DNA of 64,000 nucleotides. Source: Kiritimatiellia bacterium (GTDB lineage Bacteria; Verrucomicrobiota; Kiritimatiellia; RFP12; UBA1067). This document shows, one piece after another, positions 16,081 to 27,300 of the stretch (position 1 is the stretch's first letter; every line of letters begins with the position of its first letter). The translations under genes were made by a program, and so were the position numbers. The notes below the pieces were generated by a model. The model was not told the origin of the DNA. It worked only from the letters and a program-made list of their open reading frames with translations, and did not search any database. The stretch is from NCBI GenBank assembly GCA_017405115.1, contig JAFRBA010000228.1:1-64000 (forward strand), written 5' to 3'.

Positions 16081-18448
16081 CATCCGTGTCGGCATAGCCA
16101 AGCGACTTCAGCAGCCGATATGCCCTTCCCCATGCGGACACTCGCCCCCACCATATCTCATGCGTCAGGCAAAGCCCCGTTCCCTGCCTCTCCAGCGTCT
16201 TCAGAGTCTCGCTCTGCGAATCCTTCGTGGCGAAGTACGCCATCACCGCGGTCTTGTTTCCGAACTGGCGCCCTGTCGCCTCCACCTGGATCAGTTCACG
16301 GCTGTAGCGTTCGTGGAGCGGACGATCGGACGGCAGGTCCTCCCATTCATAGTTCAGCCCGGCAAACGACACGACCGGCGCCATGGCGGTGTTCGTCATA
16401 TGCACCCAGTTCCGGCGGCTCTCCACGCCAAGCTCAGTCTGAAGGACCGCCGCTCTCCTTATGAGCGCCCGCATGTTGAACATCCCGGTCGACGGCTCGA
16501 TGCACCCGTCCCGCCGCACATACGCATCAGAGCCCACAAGGTCGAAGCTCGACCTCAGAAAGACGCAGTCCCAGTAGAGGTAATCGCACGCGCCGGTCTT
16601 CAGCATGCGCTCCATCCAATATGCCGCAAAGTCGCGATACGAGGCCGTCGGCTCGCCGGCGTACGCGACGTTCGCCCCCCAGGCGTACGGACGGTTGGCG
16701 AACTCTCCGCCGGTCCACTCGTCGCAGAACGTGCGTCCATCCGGCGTGCCGAGGCGCACTCCCCTGGCGTTGGTGTAGAACGCGAGTTTGCGAGACGGAT
16801 CCCTCTTGCGCAGGGCCGACTCGCGGAGTCCGCACCGCATGTTCACGAGATGGCTGCTGTACACGCCCTGACGTTCCTTCGCCAGCTCCTCCGGCACGAA
16901 CGACGCGCGCTCGGTCGCGCATCTGACTGCGTAGGCGTCGTCGTACTTGCCAGCGGCCTTGGCCTCGCCCATCTTGCGGAAGAACTCTTCCGTGCCGTCG
17001 TACGGATGCATGTCGGCGCACCCGGTGAACGACCCCCAGCACTTGCATGTGCCTAGCAGGATGCCAGGCGAGCGTCCACGCCAGCCGTCCTCCATCGGCT
17101 TCACAGGCGTCGCCTGGAATCCCAGCGTGATCGTCGTGGCCTCCTTCAGCCGCACGGGACGGTCGAAGAAGTTGAACCGCAGCACAACCGTGCCGTCTGC
17201 CTCGCGCACGATCTCCTGTCCGCCGCCCTCCCAGCCCCGGTCGTTTTCGCAGAACGCCGCGATGCCGCGCAGCGGGCCGCCTATCCAGATGTACGGCACG
17301 TACCGTCCGCGTATCCGGGAACGCCACGCCTTCGACGACTCCCACACCACTCCATCTCCGGCGGGAATCGCCCCGGCGTAGTTGCGCCTCATGCCGTCGG
17401 CGCAGACGTGCAGCAGTTTTGCGCGCTCGGCCCTCACCGGTATCTCCAAAGACAGCGGTCCGTGGCTGCCGGCCGGCAGCGACAGCCTCCACACGCAGCA
17501 TCCGTCGACGTCCCATTTGCACCTGCCTGAAAGCGCCGCGAGCTCCGATGCGGAACTTGAGAGAAGCCGCATCGGACGCGCCAGCACATGCTTCCCCGCC
17601 GCCACGACCTGCTTCCACAACCCGGTCTTCGTGTCCACCAGATGATGCCGCAGCAAGACGGACACAATCTCCTCGTCGGCAGATTTCCTGTGCGGACGAG
17701 TCTTCACCGGTTCGAAAGGCGGCGGCACCGCGTCGCTCAGCCCGCCCCGGTATCCTTCCCACGCCAGGACATGCCGCTCGAACTGCCGCGTCTCCTTGTA
17801 TCCCGTGCGCGCGTCCGAGAGAGTTAGCGAATACCCGGCCTTTCCGCTTCTGCGCGTCGCCGCGCCGAGATCCGGCACGGACCATATCGTCTCCGCGACC
17901 TGATTCGTCCCGACCGCCAGCCTCGTCGTCGCGAGAACCGCGCCGCCGGCGTCCAGCAGCGCTGCGTCAAAGCCCTTCGGTCGCGGCGAAGCCTTGGATA
18001 CGTTCGCCGAGATCTTGATCTTGTTCCACGACGGGTAGTAGGCAAAGCGAAACTTCACCCCACGTTCCAAGTCTGCGGCGTCTCCCTTTCCGTTCGGACG
18101 CCACCCGGCGACTTTCCTTACGAGAAACTCCTGTCCCGAGAGCGCGTCTCTGACGTCTATGTCGAGGTCAACCTTCTCGTCGCCGATTATCGGGCCGGAC
18201 ACAGGAACCACGTGAACGGCACCTGCATTGGCGTGGTCCAGCTTCTCCACTCCCGACGGCTGTGAATGCTCGGGGCTGCCCGACGCCTTCACCTTGAACA
18301 GAATCGGCCCCGCCCCGTCGTTGACAAGCCGAATCTTGAGCCGCCAGCGCGAAGCGTCGCACTTGTCCGGCAGAAGCTCGGCGCGGGGAATCGCCGCTGC
18401 GGCAGACGAGAGGAGCGCGGCAATTGCGGCTAAGGCCGGAGCCTTCAT
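15797..18448 (-). CDS. Secreted DUF6067-like putative glycoside hydrolase (paralogue 1)
   Basis: An 883-residue exported protein. The ATG at 18448 overlaps the upstream stop (ATGA) and starts the signal peptide MKAPALAAIAALLSSAAAA. A beta-rich N-terminal half carries WIGGPLRGIAAF and GFQATPVKPMEDGW, resembling DUF6067 'glycoside hydrolase domain' proteins. A TIM-barrel-like half contains ACDYLYWDC, NWVHMTNTAMAP and LHERYSRELI; acidic residues here are candidate catalysts. Two more paralogues lie directly upstream in the same operon. The last ~280 bases are nearly identical to the end of paralogue 3. Substrate unknown. Confidence 0.65.
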   Translation of the reverse strand: MKAPALAAIAALLSSAAAAIPRAELLPDKCDASRWRLKIRLVNDGAGPILFKVKASGSPEHSQPSGVEKLDHANAGAVHVVPVSGPIIGDEKVDLDIDVRDALSGQEFLVRKVAGWRPNGKGDAADLERGVKFRFAYYPSWNKIKISANVSKASPRPKGFDAALLDAGGAVLATTRLAVGTNQVAETIWSVPDLGAATRRSGKAGYSLTLSDARTGYKETRQFERHVLAWEGYRGGLSDAVPPPFEPVKTRPHRKSADEEIVSVLLRHHLVDTKTGLWKQVVAAGKHVLARPMRLLSSSASELAALSGRCKWDVDGCCVWRLSLPAGSHGPLSLEIPVRAERAKLLHVCADGMRRNYAGAIPAGDGVVWESSKAWRSRIRGRYVPYIWIGGPLRGIAAFCENDRGWEGGGQEIVREADGTVVLRFNFFDRPVRLKEATTITLGFQATPVKPMEDGWRGRSPGILLGTCKCWGSFTGCADMHPYDGTEEFFRKMGEAKAAGKYDDAYAVRCATERASFVPEELAKERQGVYSSHLVNMRCGLRESALRKRDPSRKLAFYTNARGVRLGTPDGRTFCDEWTGGEFANRPYAWGANVAYAGEPTASYRDFAAYWMERMLKTGACDYLYWDCVFLRSSFDLVGSDAYVRRDGCIEPSTGMFNMRALIRRAAVLQTELGVESRRNWVHMTNTAMAPVVSFAGLNYEWEDLPSDRPLHERYSRELIQVEATGRQFGNKTAVMAYFATKDSQSETLKTLERQGTGLCLTHEIWWGRVSAWGRAYRLLKSLGYADTDARVWNYWDEDVPFPAAITGGETSALAFSHGGRAVVVVSDWSGGAEYSIAPDTKTLGLKTGFRARNIENGEEIPVVDGAAKVTLGKYDYAIVVFE

Positions 18449-21078
18449 TTCAGCTCTACCTCCATCTGGTCTGGCGTGCCGTTGAGATCTTGCCATTTGC
18501 AGCGGAACCTCTCGCCCGGCCGCCCTCGGATGACAATGTTTCCATGCTTGACAAACGTCATGTACGGCTTGCCGCCGCCAACAGGCTCGATTTCGACTTC
18601 CGTCGCCCACGGCACGTACATCGGATAGCGGCATTCGACCACGTCAGTCGACGAGCCTTTCGCCTCCTTGCCCGCGGCGCTCGGGCGGAAGCGCACGATC
18701 CGCCAGCGGTAGCCCTCCAGCGGCAACGCGAATGCGCCATCCTCCTTCTGCAGGCGTTCGCCCGTGAACCAGTCCTCCGCTTCGCATCCCTCGTCGGCGA
18801 GCGCGGCGGAAGGCCGAAGCGTCGCCACGCCGTCCTTCTTTTCCCACGACGACACTACGGCGAGCGCCTCGCCGTCTGCCCGGCGCATCGCAAGCGACGA
18901 CGTCTCGATCCCACCGACGGAGAGCGGATAGCCCTTCGCGTCCCAGTAGTTCCAGACGCGGGTGCCGCTCGCCCCGTAGCCCCATTCCAGCAGCTTCGCG
19001 CGGAGCTCGTTCCAGCGGCCCATGCGGCGCCACTCCAGCTCGTGCGTGAGCATCACGCCCATCGCGCTGTCGACCAGCTCCGGCAGCCTGGCGGGGTCTG
19101 CCCCGTCGAAATAGCACATGACCCGGGTCCTGACGCCGAACTGGCGGCCAATCGTCTCGGCCAGCAGATAGTCGCGCGAATACCGCTCCTGCAACGGAGT
19201 GGACGCGTTGTTGTCCTCGAAGTCGTAGTGCAGCCCGGCAAACGCGGAGATCGGGGCCATTGCCGTGCGCGACATGTGGATCCAGTTTCGGCGGCACGGC
19301 TTGCCCATCTCCGCCATCGTAACCGCACACCGCCGCACCTGCTCGCGCATGTTGAATATCCCGCTCGCGGCGTGAATCGACCCGTCTGCGGTGCGGAACG
19401 CGTCGGAGGTCTCCGAGTTGAGGTTGCGCGTGAGCATGGCGCAGTCGAAGTAGATGTAGTCGCACGCGCCCGAGCCCACGATGCGACGCCAGCACGTAGC
19501 GGCGTAGTCGAGGTAGCTTCTCACCGGGTCAAGCTCGTATGCACCCGAGGCGTCTATGCTGAACGCGCCCCTGTTCACGCTTCTGAATATCCTCCATTCG
19601 TCGCAGAACGTGGAGGCAGGCGGAACGCCAAGCCGTATCCCGCGCCCATTGGTGTAGAACGCCAGATCCCACGCGCCGCCCTTGGAACCCGCGGCCTCCT
19701 TGAGCCCAATGCGAACATGGCGCCGCACCTCTGCCAGGCGCCTCTCGGCCGACGCGGCGTCTACGACGTCCGAGCAGCGGTAGCCCTTGAGGAACTCGTC
19801 GACGAACGCCTCGTCCACGACTCCAGTCCGCCGCGCCTCGGCCATCTTCTTGAATATCCTGTCCGTGCCGTCGTACGGCTCAATGTCGTTGCAAGGCGTT
19901 TGGCAGCCCCAGTACCAGCATCCGCCGAGCAGATGTTCGCCGCCTATCGCGCGCCAGCCATTCTCCATCGGCTTCACAGGCGTGGCCTGCATGCCTATGT
20001 GGATCGTGCGCGGTCTCGCGACATCGAGATGCCCCTGCACGAAGTTCAGCCACACCTCCACGCCGCCGTCGTCCGTGCGCCTCACGTCCTGGCAGGTCCA
20101 TCGGCCATGCACCCAGCCCTTGTCGTTCTCTCCAAACACGGAAACGCCGCGAAGAGGTCCGCCGACCCACAGGTACGGACAGTAGTCGCCGCCGTATGCG
20201 GGGCGAAGCTTGCCGCCGTGCCACACGATCCACCTGCCATCCGGAATCCGCCCCGCGTAGTTGTTGCGCGTGCCCGACGACACGGCGTGCATGTGGGTTG
20301 CGATCTCCTTCCTGAGCGGTATCCGCAGATACAGCTCGTCCACTTCGCACGAAAGGAGCGTCAGCCGGCAGTCGTACATTCCGTCGCACCACCATTCGCC
20401 GTCGATGCGTCCCTTCAGAAAACCGGCGTCGAACTCGGCGAATCCCTTTGCGGACGTCTTGCGCCGCTCCGTGAAACGGAACCCGCCGCCCGATATCTCC
20501 ACCCTCCTGCCGTTCCTGAGCGCCAGCAACTGCATCGGCGCGGACAGAACGTCCTCGCCCGCCGCCACGATGCGCGACGGAAAGCCGAGGCTGCCCAGCG
20601 TGTGTTCGCGCAGCACGGTGCGGACCATGCCTTCCGAAGCGTCCACGGGGCCGAACGGAGGCGGCACCGTGTCGGAAAGCCCATACGTGTTGCCCTCCCA
20701 CTCGAACACGTCGCGGCGGAACGGAACCCGCACAGTCTCGCCGTCCTTCTCGACGAACTCCGCCACGTACCCGCCGTCGCCGGCCTTCAGCGTGTGCGCC
20801 TTCAGGTCGGGGACCATAGCCGACCATTCAGTGGCGTCTGACACCTCGCGGCGGAACACCTGCTCGCCCTTCGCGTCGCGAATGGTGAACACGCCGCTTT
20901 TCCCTTCTTCTCCGTGCGAAACCCTTATGCGCCCGGCAGTCGGAAAGTACGAGAACCTAAGCGGAAGCTCGTCTATTGACGAATCGCCCTCGAACCTGGA
21001 AGGTGCCCACGATATCTCGCGGGCGAAAGCGCCGACCGTGAACGCCGCGGCCAACGATGCGAGCGCGGCCGCCTTCAT
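18445..21078 (-). CDS. Secreted DUF6067-like putative glycoside hydrolase (paralogue 2)
   Basis: 877 residues with signal peptide MKAAALASLAAAFTVGAFA. It shares with its neighbours the order WVGGPLRGVSVF, GMQATPVKPMENGW, ACDYIYFDC, NWIHMSRTAMAP and LQERYSRDYL, so fold and chemistry should be alike. It is the most diverged of the three and has an extra C-terminal beta domain of about 90 residues (EIEPVGGGKPYM, GNIVIRGRPGERFRCKW). Both ends overlap the neighbouring genes by four bases (ATGA), indicating strict co-translation. Confidence 0.63.
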   Translation of the reverse strand: MKAAALASLAAAFTVGAFAREISWAPSRFEGDSSIDELPLRFSYFPTAGRIRVSHGEEGKSGVFTIRDAKGEQVFRREVSDATEWSAMVPDLKAHTLKAGDGGYVAEFVEKDGETVRVPFRRDVFEWEGNTYGLSDTVPPPFGPVDASEGMVRTVLREHTLGSLGFPSRIVAAGEDVLSAPMQLLALRNGRRVEISGGGFRFTERRKTSAKGFAEFDAGFLKGRIDGEWWCDGMYDCRLTLLSCEVDELYLRIPLRKEIATHMHAVSSGTRNNYAGRIPDGRWIVWHGGKLRPAYGGDYCPYLWVGGPLRGVSVFGENDKGWVHGRWTCQDVRRTDDGGVEVWLNFVQGHLDVARPRTIHIGMQATPVKPMENGWRAIGGEHLLGGCWYWGCQTPCNDIEPYDGTDRIFKKMAEARRTGVVDEAFVDEFLKGYRCSDVVDAASAERRLAEVRRHVRIGLKEAAGSKGGAWDLAFYTNGRGIRLGVPPASTFCDEWRIFRSVNRGAFSIDASGAYELDPVRSYLDYAATCWRRIVGSGACDYIYFDCAMLTRNLNSETSDAFRTADGSIHAASGIFNMREQVRRCAVTMAEMGKPCRRNWIHMSRTAMAPISAFAGLHYDFEDNNASTPLQERYSRDYLLAETIGRQFGVRTRVMCYFDGADPARLPELVDSAMGVMLTHELEWRRMGRWNELRAKLLEWGYGASGTRVWNYWDAKGYPLSVGGIETSSLAMRRADGEALAVVSSWEKKDGVATLRPSAALADEGCEAEDWFTGERLQKEDGAFALPLEGYRWRIVRFRPSAAGKEAKGSSTDVVECRYPMYVPWATEVEIEPVGGGKPYMTFVKHGNIVIRGRPGERFRCKWQDLNGTPDQMEVELK

Positions 21079-24000
21079 TCGAACACCACCATTGCGAAGT
21101 CGTACTTGCCGAGCGTCACCTTCGCCGCGCCGTCAGCGACGGGAATCTCCTCGCCGGTCTCGAGATTGCGCGCCCGGAAGCCCGCCTTCAGCCCGAGCGT
21201 CTTTGCGTCTGGCGCGATGGAATACTCCGCGCCTCCGCTCCAGTCGCTGACAACGACCACCACCCTGCCTCCGTGCGAGAACGCAAGCGCCGAGGTCTCG
21301 CCGCCAGTGATTGCGACGGGGAACGGAACGTCCTCGTCCCAGTAGTTCCAGACCTTCGCGTCCGGCTTCGTGTAGCCGAGGTCGACAAGCCGCCGCCTCG
21401 CCGCGCCCCACGCAGGAACCCTCCCCCAGCCTATCTCATGCGTCAGGCAGAGGCCGGTGCCGCATCGCTCAAGGCGCTGAAGCTTCGCGCTCTTCCGGTC
21501 CTTCGTCGCGAAATACCCCATGACGGCAACCTTGTTGCCGTGCTGGCGACCTATCGTCTCCGCCTGTATCCGCGCACGGCTGTAGCGCTCGTGCAGAGGC
21601 TTGTCGCCGTCGACGTCCTCCCAGTCGTAGTTCACGCCCGCGAAAGAAAGTATGGGCGACAGCGCCGTGTTCGTCATGTGCACCCAGTTGCGGCGGCATT
21701 CAAACCCGAGCTCGGACTGCAGCGCGGCGCCGCGGCGGACCAGTGCGCGCATGTTGAAGATTCCGCACCCCGGCTGCGTCTCGCCGGACGGCGTCACGTA
21801 TGCCTCCGTCCCGACCAGGTCCGTGTTGGGCTGGCAGTAGACGCAATCCCAGTACAGATAGTCGCAGGCCTTGGTGGAAAGCATCTTCTCGTACCAGAAC
21901 GCCGCGTAGTCGCGGAACGACGCGCACGGGTCGAGCCCATAGCTGCTCGTGTCCGAGAACGCGTATGGCCGGGCCGCGAACGCGCTGCGCTCCCATTCGT
22001 CGCAGAACGTACTGCCTTCGGCGCTGCCGAGATGAACGCCGCGTCCGTTCGTGTAGAAGACGAGCCGCTTGTCTTGGCTCTTCGCGCGTTGTGCCGATTC
22101 GCGCATCGCGATTGCGAAGTTGACGGCGTAGTTCTTTCGCACTCTCTCCGCGCCGGCGCCAGTCGCACCGGACATCGCGACGCAACGCTCCACGGCGTTC
22201 GACATGTACGCCTTGTCCTGCCTGCCGGTCCGCCGCGCCTCGCCCATCTTGCGGAAGAACTCGTCCGTCCCGTCGAAGGGCTTCACGGAGTCGCATCCCT
22301 GATATGCGCCCCAGCTCTTGCAGGAGCCGATAAGCGTGCCTATGCCGATGCCGCGCCAGCCGTCTTCCATCGGCTTCGTGGGCGTGGCCTGCATCCCGAG
22401 GTGGATCGTGCGCGGGGCCGTCAGGACGGCTTTCCTCTGGATGATGTTCAGCTTCAGCACGACGGTGCCGTCCTCCTCACGCCATATCTCCTGGCAAGAC
22501 GGACCGCCGTCGACGGTCTCCCAGCCCCTGTCGCTCTCCCCGAAGATGGCGATTCCCCGAAGCGGTCCGCCTATCCACACATACGGAAGGTAGTCGCCTA
22601 TGTAGCCGCGCGTGCGCAGCATCCGCGACGCCCACACGAGGCCGGTCTCCTGCGGAATCTCGCCGGCGGTATTGCCCCTCAGCCCGAACGCACAGGCATG
22701 CATCAGCTTTGCGCGCTCGGCGCAAACCGGTATCTCGATCGAAAGAGAGTCGTATTCGCCAGCCGGCATCGTGAGGAACAGCTCGCAGCATCCGTCGCAG
22801 TCCCACTTCTGCTCCACAGACACCCTCCCCGAATCCCCCACGAGCCGCATGGGACGCGCCAGAAGCGGCTTGCCCGCCGCGACGACCTGCTTCCACATGC
22901 CGCTCCTGCCGTCGATCGTGTGTTCGCGCAGCACGACCGACACAACCTCCTCGCCGGCGTTCGCGCCAGGCCTTCTCGCAACGGGCGTGAACGGCGCAGG
23001 GACTGTCGCGGCAGAGCCTCCCTTGTAGCCCTCCCACCCGAATACGTCGCGGCGGAACGCGTACTCGTCCGCCTTCTCTCCGGGAACGGACGCGAGAAGC
23101 CTGTATTCGCCATTTCCGGACCTTTGCGTTGCGGCCTTGAGGTCTGGGACGTTCCATATCGTCTCGGCGAGGTTGTTCGTCCCGACGACAACCTTCATCT
23201 TCGCGAGCTCCGTCCCGGCTGAGTCGACGAGCGAGAAAAACACGGCCTCGGGCCGATTCTCGAAGCGCGACACGTCGGCCCTAAGGCGCATCTTGTCGTA
23301 CGAGGGATAGTACGCGAACTTGACGCGCAGCTTCCTGCCGGCGTCGGCCGAGAACACCCACTCTGGCGCTGGCGCGTTCGGACGCCAGTTTATCCGCCGA
23401 AAGGCGAAGCATCGCCCGTCCTCGGCGTCGCGGACTTCAGACATCATGTCGACAAGCTCATCGCCGATGATCGGCCCGTCCACAGGAATCACCCGCTCTT
23501 CGCCGGGGGCGAGCGGAACCGTATCGTCAATGCCCCCAGGCTGCGAGTCGGACGGACGCCCCTGAACCTTGACGGCAAGCTTCAGCTCCTTGTCCGTCGG
23601 ATTGGCGAGTCTCAGGGTCGTCCGCCACCTGCCTCTGTCGCTCGCGCCTTCAAGCAGCTCGACAGCGGGCGCATTGTCGTCGAACACCAGCGGAATCGTG
23701 CGCTGAGCCGTGAAATACGTGTTCTCCTTCGGACGGGCCGAGGACTGGTACCCGCTCTTGCTGCCGACGTTGAAGAACGTGTGGCAGAGCCGGATGGAAT
23801 GGTTCTCGGGCGGAGCACCCCCGAAGCCGATGTCCGAAAACGCGATCGACATCTCGAACGTCCACAGGTTCGTCGTCACGACGGACTTTGCAACCATCGA
23901 CGGCGCAGTCCACCTCGTGCGCTTCCCGCCGGAGAACGCCAGGGACCTCTTTTCGCCGCTGGAATTGACGATCAGGTGCTTGAAGTCAGGCTCCTCCGTC

Positions 24001-24359
24001 GTCCTGTCGCCGACGAAGACGAATTCGAAGTTGTCGTCCGAGGTGACGCCCCAGCTTCTGGTGCGCTCCGACTTCGGCACGCCGACCCCTGCCGGCCCGA
24101 CGGGACGCTCTGCGGCGATGAAGAGCCTGTCTCCTGTGCGCCCGATCTTGTACGACACGGGAACGGGGCCGGCGGTGTCGCCCGGATACGTGCAGAACCC
24201 GAACCCTCCGACGCAGTCGCGCCATTCGTCGGCGCCGACGACACCGTCCACGACTGGCGTGGCGCGCATCTTCGGCAGACGGTATTCGACGGGCTCTGGC
24301 GCAGCCGCAGCCACGACCACAGACATGGCGGCAAGCGCCGCCGCAGCCATTGCTCTCAT
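21075..24359 (-). CDS. Secreted DUF6067-like putative glycoside hydrolase with N-terminal CBM9/DOMON-like domain (paralogue 3)
   Basis: 1094 residues. The start is ATG 24359 after AAAGGAGC; a TTG at 24377 is in frame but lies before that site. A signal peptide (about 1-20) is followed by a carbohydrate-binding-9/DOMON-like domain of about 200 residues (VVDGVVGADEWRDC, SDDNFEFVFVGD, WTFEMSIAFSDIGFG) that its two paralogues lack. The rest matches them: WIGGPLRGIAIF, GMQATPTKPMEDGW, ACDYLYWDC, NWVHMTNTALSP, LHERYSRARI. The binding domain suggests it docks on the polymer while the paralogues work on released parts, which is inference. Confidence 0.65.
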   Translation of the reverse strand: MRAMAAAALAAMSVVVAAAAPEPVEYRLPKMRATPVVDGVVGADEWRDCVGGFGFCTYPGDTAGPVPVSYKIGRTGDRLFIAAERPVGPAGVGVPKSERTRSWGVTSDDNFEFVFVGDRTTEEPDFKHLIVNSSGEKRSLAFSGGKRTRWTAPSMVAKSVVTTNLWTFEMSIAFSDIGFGGAPPENHSIRLCHTFFNVGSKSGYQSSARPKENTYFTAQRTIPLVFDDNAPAVELLEGASDRGRWRTTLRLANPTDKELKLAVKVQGRPSDSQPGGIDDTVPLAPGEERVIPVDGPIIGDELVDMMSEVRDAEDGRCFAFRRINWRPNAPAPEWVFSADAGRKLRVKFAYYPSYDKMRLRADVSRFENRPEAVFFSLVDSAGTELAKMKVVVGTNNLAETIWNVPDLKAATQRSGNGEYRLLASVPGEKADEYAFRRDVFGWEGYKGGSAATVPAPFTPVARRPGANAGEEVVSVVLREHTIDGRSGMWKQVVAAGKPLLARPMRLVGDSGRVSVEQKWDCDGCCELFLTMPAGEYDSLSIEIPVCAERAKLMHACAFGLRGNTAGEIPQETGLVWASRMLRTRGYIGDYLPYVWIGGPLRGIAIFGESDRGWETVDGGPSCQEIWREEDGTVVLKLNIIQRKAVLTAPRTIHLGMQATPTKPMEDGWRGIGIGTLIGSCKSWGAYQGCDSVKPFDGTDEFFRKMGEARRTGRQDKAYMSNAVERCVAMSGATGAGAERVRKNYAVNFAIAMRESAQRAKSQDKRLVFYTNGRGVHLGSAEGSTFCDEWERSAFAARPYAFSDTSSYGLDPCASFRDYAAFWYEKMLSTKACDYLYWDCVYCQPNTDLVGTEAYVTPSGETQPGCGIFNMRALVRRGAALQSELGFECRRNWVHMTNTALSPILSFAGVNYDWEDVDGDKPLHERYSRARIQAETIGRQHGNKVAVMGYFATKDRKSAKLQRLERCGTGLCLTHEIGWGRVPAWGAARRRLVDLGYTKPDAKVWNYWDEDVPFPVAITGGETSALAFSHGGRVVVVVSDWSGGAEYSIAPDAKTLGLKAGFRARNLETGEEIPVADGAAKVTLGKYDFAMVVFE

Positions 24360-24378
24360 GGTTCTTGCTCCTTTCAAA

Positions 24379-27300
24379 TCAGCGGAGTATTATCGACATC
24401 CCGAGGGGGATCACCTTCAGCACAAGCGCGTCCCCTGACTGTCGAAGGAAGTACCTCCGCCGCGGATTCATCGCACCTGTAAACGTAACGTCCAGTACGT
24501 TCGCGTTCGCGATCTTGTCCGCCGAGAAGACGACATACTCGCCCGGCCCCAGCCTTGCGATGCCGTCCGGGAACGCCACCGACACCGCGTCGTTCGCGAA
24601 CTCGACCGTCCCAGCGACCGTCAGGCAGTCGATCTCGCCGGGAACGACGAGAGACGTCACGCCGGAGATCGCGCCCGCGGAGATCGTGCCCGAGCCTTCA
24701 AGCGCGGAGGCCGAGACACACGCCTCGCCGCCGAGGTCGAGCGCCGCGCCTGAAGCCACGGCAAGCGAATCAAACGACGCGTCCAGCGGACGCTCCGGAT
24801 TCGCCCCCAGGCCCCACTTCCACATAAGGTACTTAAGCAGGTATTCGCGGCGCTCCGCCGAAAGCTCCGCCGAGAACGCGATCTGCTCGGAGATGCGAGA
24901 GCCACCGGCACGAGACGTGCGGTCCTGCGACATGGAAGTCGCGGAAGAATCGCCCGTCGGCGCGAACGATATGAGGTGGAAGCCGCTGGGCAGCCTGTAC
25001 GTATACGCCTGTTCTTCGCCGTCGACCGCGATGTATCCGTTGCGGACAACGGCATTCGCAGAGTCGGCAAGAAGCGCACCGCCGTTGCTGCTGTACGCCC
25101 GAAGGTAGTCGTAGGCGTGATTCGTGGAACCGCGCCCGCCGACGATCATGCCGCCCTTCGCAGAGTCCGCGTCGGAGAACACTGTGTGTATTTCGCGCAC
25201 AGAGGTGAACGCCTCGCTGAACTGCATGCCCGCGCCCGCGCTGTAGGACACATCGCCGAAGTCAACGGTCGGGCGGCGGACGCCGTCAGGCATCGCCGGT
25301 ACATTGTACGTCGGGTCTCTGGTCTGCGGCCTGCCGGGCAGCTCGTAGCCGGACGCCGTGGATGTTATGACCTCGGACGCCGAGAGCGAAGAGTGGGCGA
25401 ACACGCCATTGCGGCGGACGTCCAGCCAGTGCGTAACGTTTGTCGTGACCGTCCCGTTCCCGTTGGCAACCTCGACGAACGTGAGCGCGCCCGTGTCGGA
25501 TGCGTCGAAGTGGAACAGCGCGTCACTGTCGTCGATGCCGACCGGAACCGGATAGGAAAGCGAACCCGCCTCGACGGAAATGGACGCGACGCTGTTCAGG
25601 TCCGCGATGGACGCCAGCGAAACCGCACCTTCGCCGCGCTTCACCACCGCGCCGCTCCCGCCAGACACCTTCAGCCCGTTCACGTCGGAGTCGGAGTCAA
25701 CGACGACATCAGCGCCGTCGGCGAACGAAAGCGGATGGGACGACACACCGTCGCCCGCGCCGATAGTGCCGGGCAGCTCCTTTCCGAGCCACTTCTTCAT
25801 GAGATAGGCCGTGGTCGCACGGCGCTCATCCGGAGTCAGACGGCGGTCGTAGAGAATGAACTCGCCTATCCGGAGATCGCCGGGGAAGTTCCCCGAAGCC
25901 AATCGGTCCTTCGCAAGCACGTCGGCCTTCGCCTTCGATCTGGACGAGAACGAGACGACGTGGAAGGACGTGTCGTTGAGGGCGCTGTACGTCTGCCACG
26001 GATCGGCCGCCATGCCGTCTATCGTCCAGAGCCCGGCCGTCACGTCGGAGGTGCCGTATGTGCGGTCAAGAAGGCGCCCAGACACGGCCCGGTAGAAATC
26101 CAGGTCGGACGACCCGAAGATGTTGCATGTGGAACTGGACGAATTGAACCTGAACGCGATGAACCCCTCGCATGCGTTCGCGCTCCCGTGCGGCTGCAGC
26201 CACATGAACGACGCCTTGCCGCCCGAGACGTTTCTGCCGAAGTCAACTGCGCGGTGCCCGTTGGCGGCGCCATCCACGACCGTCGGAAAGTTCGTGGGAT
26301 ACGAGGAGTAGACGTTCGTCTGCGGCGTCTCGGCGTAGACTTCGTGCCCCGCGCCCCGGCAGTCGTTCCACCGCGTCACATAGTACTTATCGGGATCGAG
26401 ATGGGCGTAGTCTAGCTGCTGCGTCACGACGGACGACTGCGCCTCCGCGTCAAGCCAGACGTACGCGCCGTCAGCCGGGGCGGAGGAATCGACGGTGCGC
26501 TGCTCGCGAATCTTAACCTGCCCGCCCTGCACCTCGATTGTGGCCGTCGCCGGCTGCACATCGCCGACGGAAAGAACGCCTCCGCCCTTCTTGACGAACT
26601 TTCCGTTCGCCGCCGTCACAGTTCCGATTCGCGCCGTGTGCCCCTCTGGCACCGAGATCGCCGCGGCAGCCGACGACTGCCCAAGCACCGCCGCGCCGAA
26701 GTCCTCGCGCTCCGCCCCCTTGAGCCATTTCGCCATCAGATAGTCGGTCACGGCCTTGCGCTGCACGTCAGTGAGATGGTTGGTGTATATGAGGATTTCG
26801 CCGATGCGGCAGTTGCCGGTCTCGCTGGCGATGCGCGCACGGCTTCCGATCATGTGTATCTTTGCGGCCGCGTCAGACCCGTCCGAGATGGACATGCCCA
26901 TCACGTGGAAATTCGTCATGGAGGTTCCGTACGGATTTTCGAATATCACGCTGAAGGGAATCTTCTGCCCGTTGACGGTCAGACAGCCGAACTTCGTATC
27001 GTTCGGCGCGTTCTGGCTCAGCGGCGAAGTGGCGCCGCCCGTCAGGAAATACCGCTCGGCGCCGTCGCCGTCGCCGAACATCGTGCCGACAGACGATGTG
27101 CGGTACTGACCGGCGTAGAACACCTCGCGCACATTCTTGCACACCGGCGAAAGTCGCATGTAGCAGTTCGTCGGGAAGCCCCCGAGCGCGGTCGAGTCGC
27201 CGTATCGGTCGCCGAAGTCAATCACGCGAAGGCCGGTAGGCGAGACTGTGCCGTCGGCGATGTACGGAGAGTCTGAGGTCTTCACGATGTTGCCGGCCGT

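Noticed and set aside
18424..20841. 805-codon plus-strand open frame opposite paralogue 2
   Set aside because: Antisense shadow produced by GC-rich third positions; no domain recognisable, while the minus strand has signal peptide and paralogues.
15797..24359. Assignment of the three paralogues to GH123
   Set aside because: The 'ATPVKP' and 'GGPLRG' segments fit DUF6067-like proteins better, and I could not place GH123 catalytic residues by eye.
24375..24377. TTG start for paralogue 3
   Set aside because: It lies before the AAAGGAGC site; ATG 24359 follows that site at normal spacing and begins the signal peptide directly.
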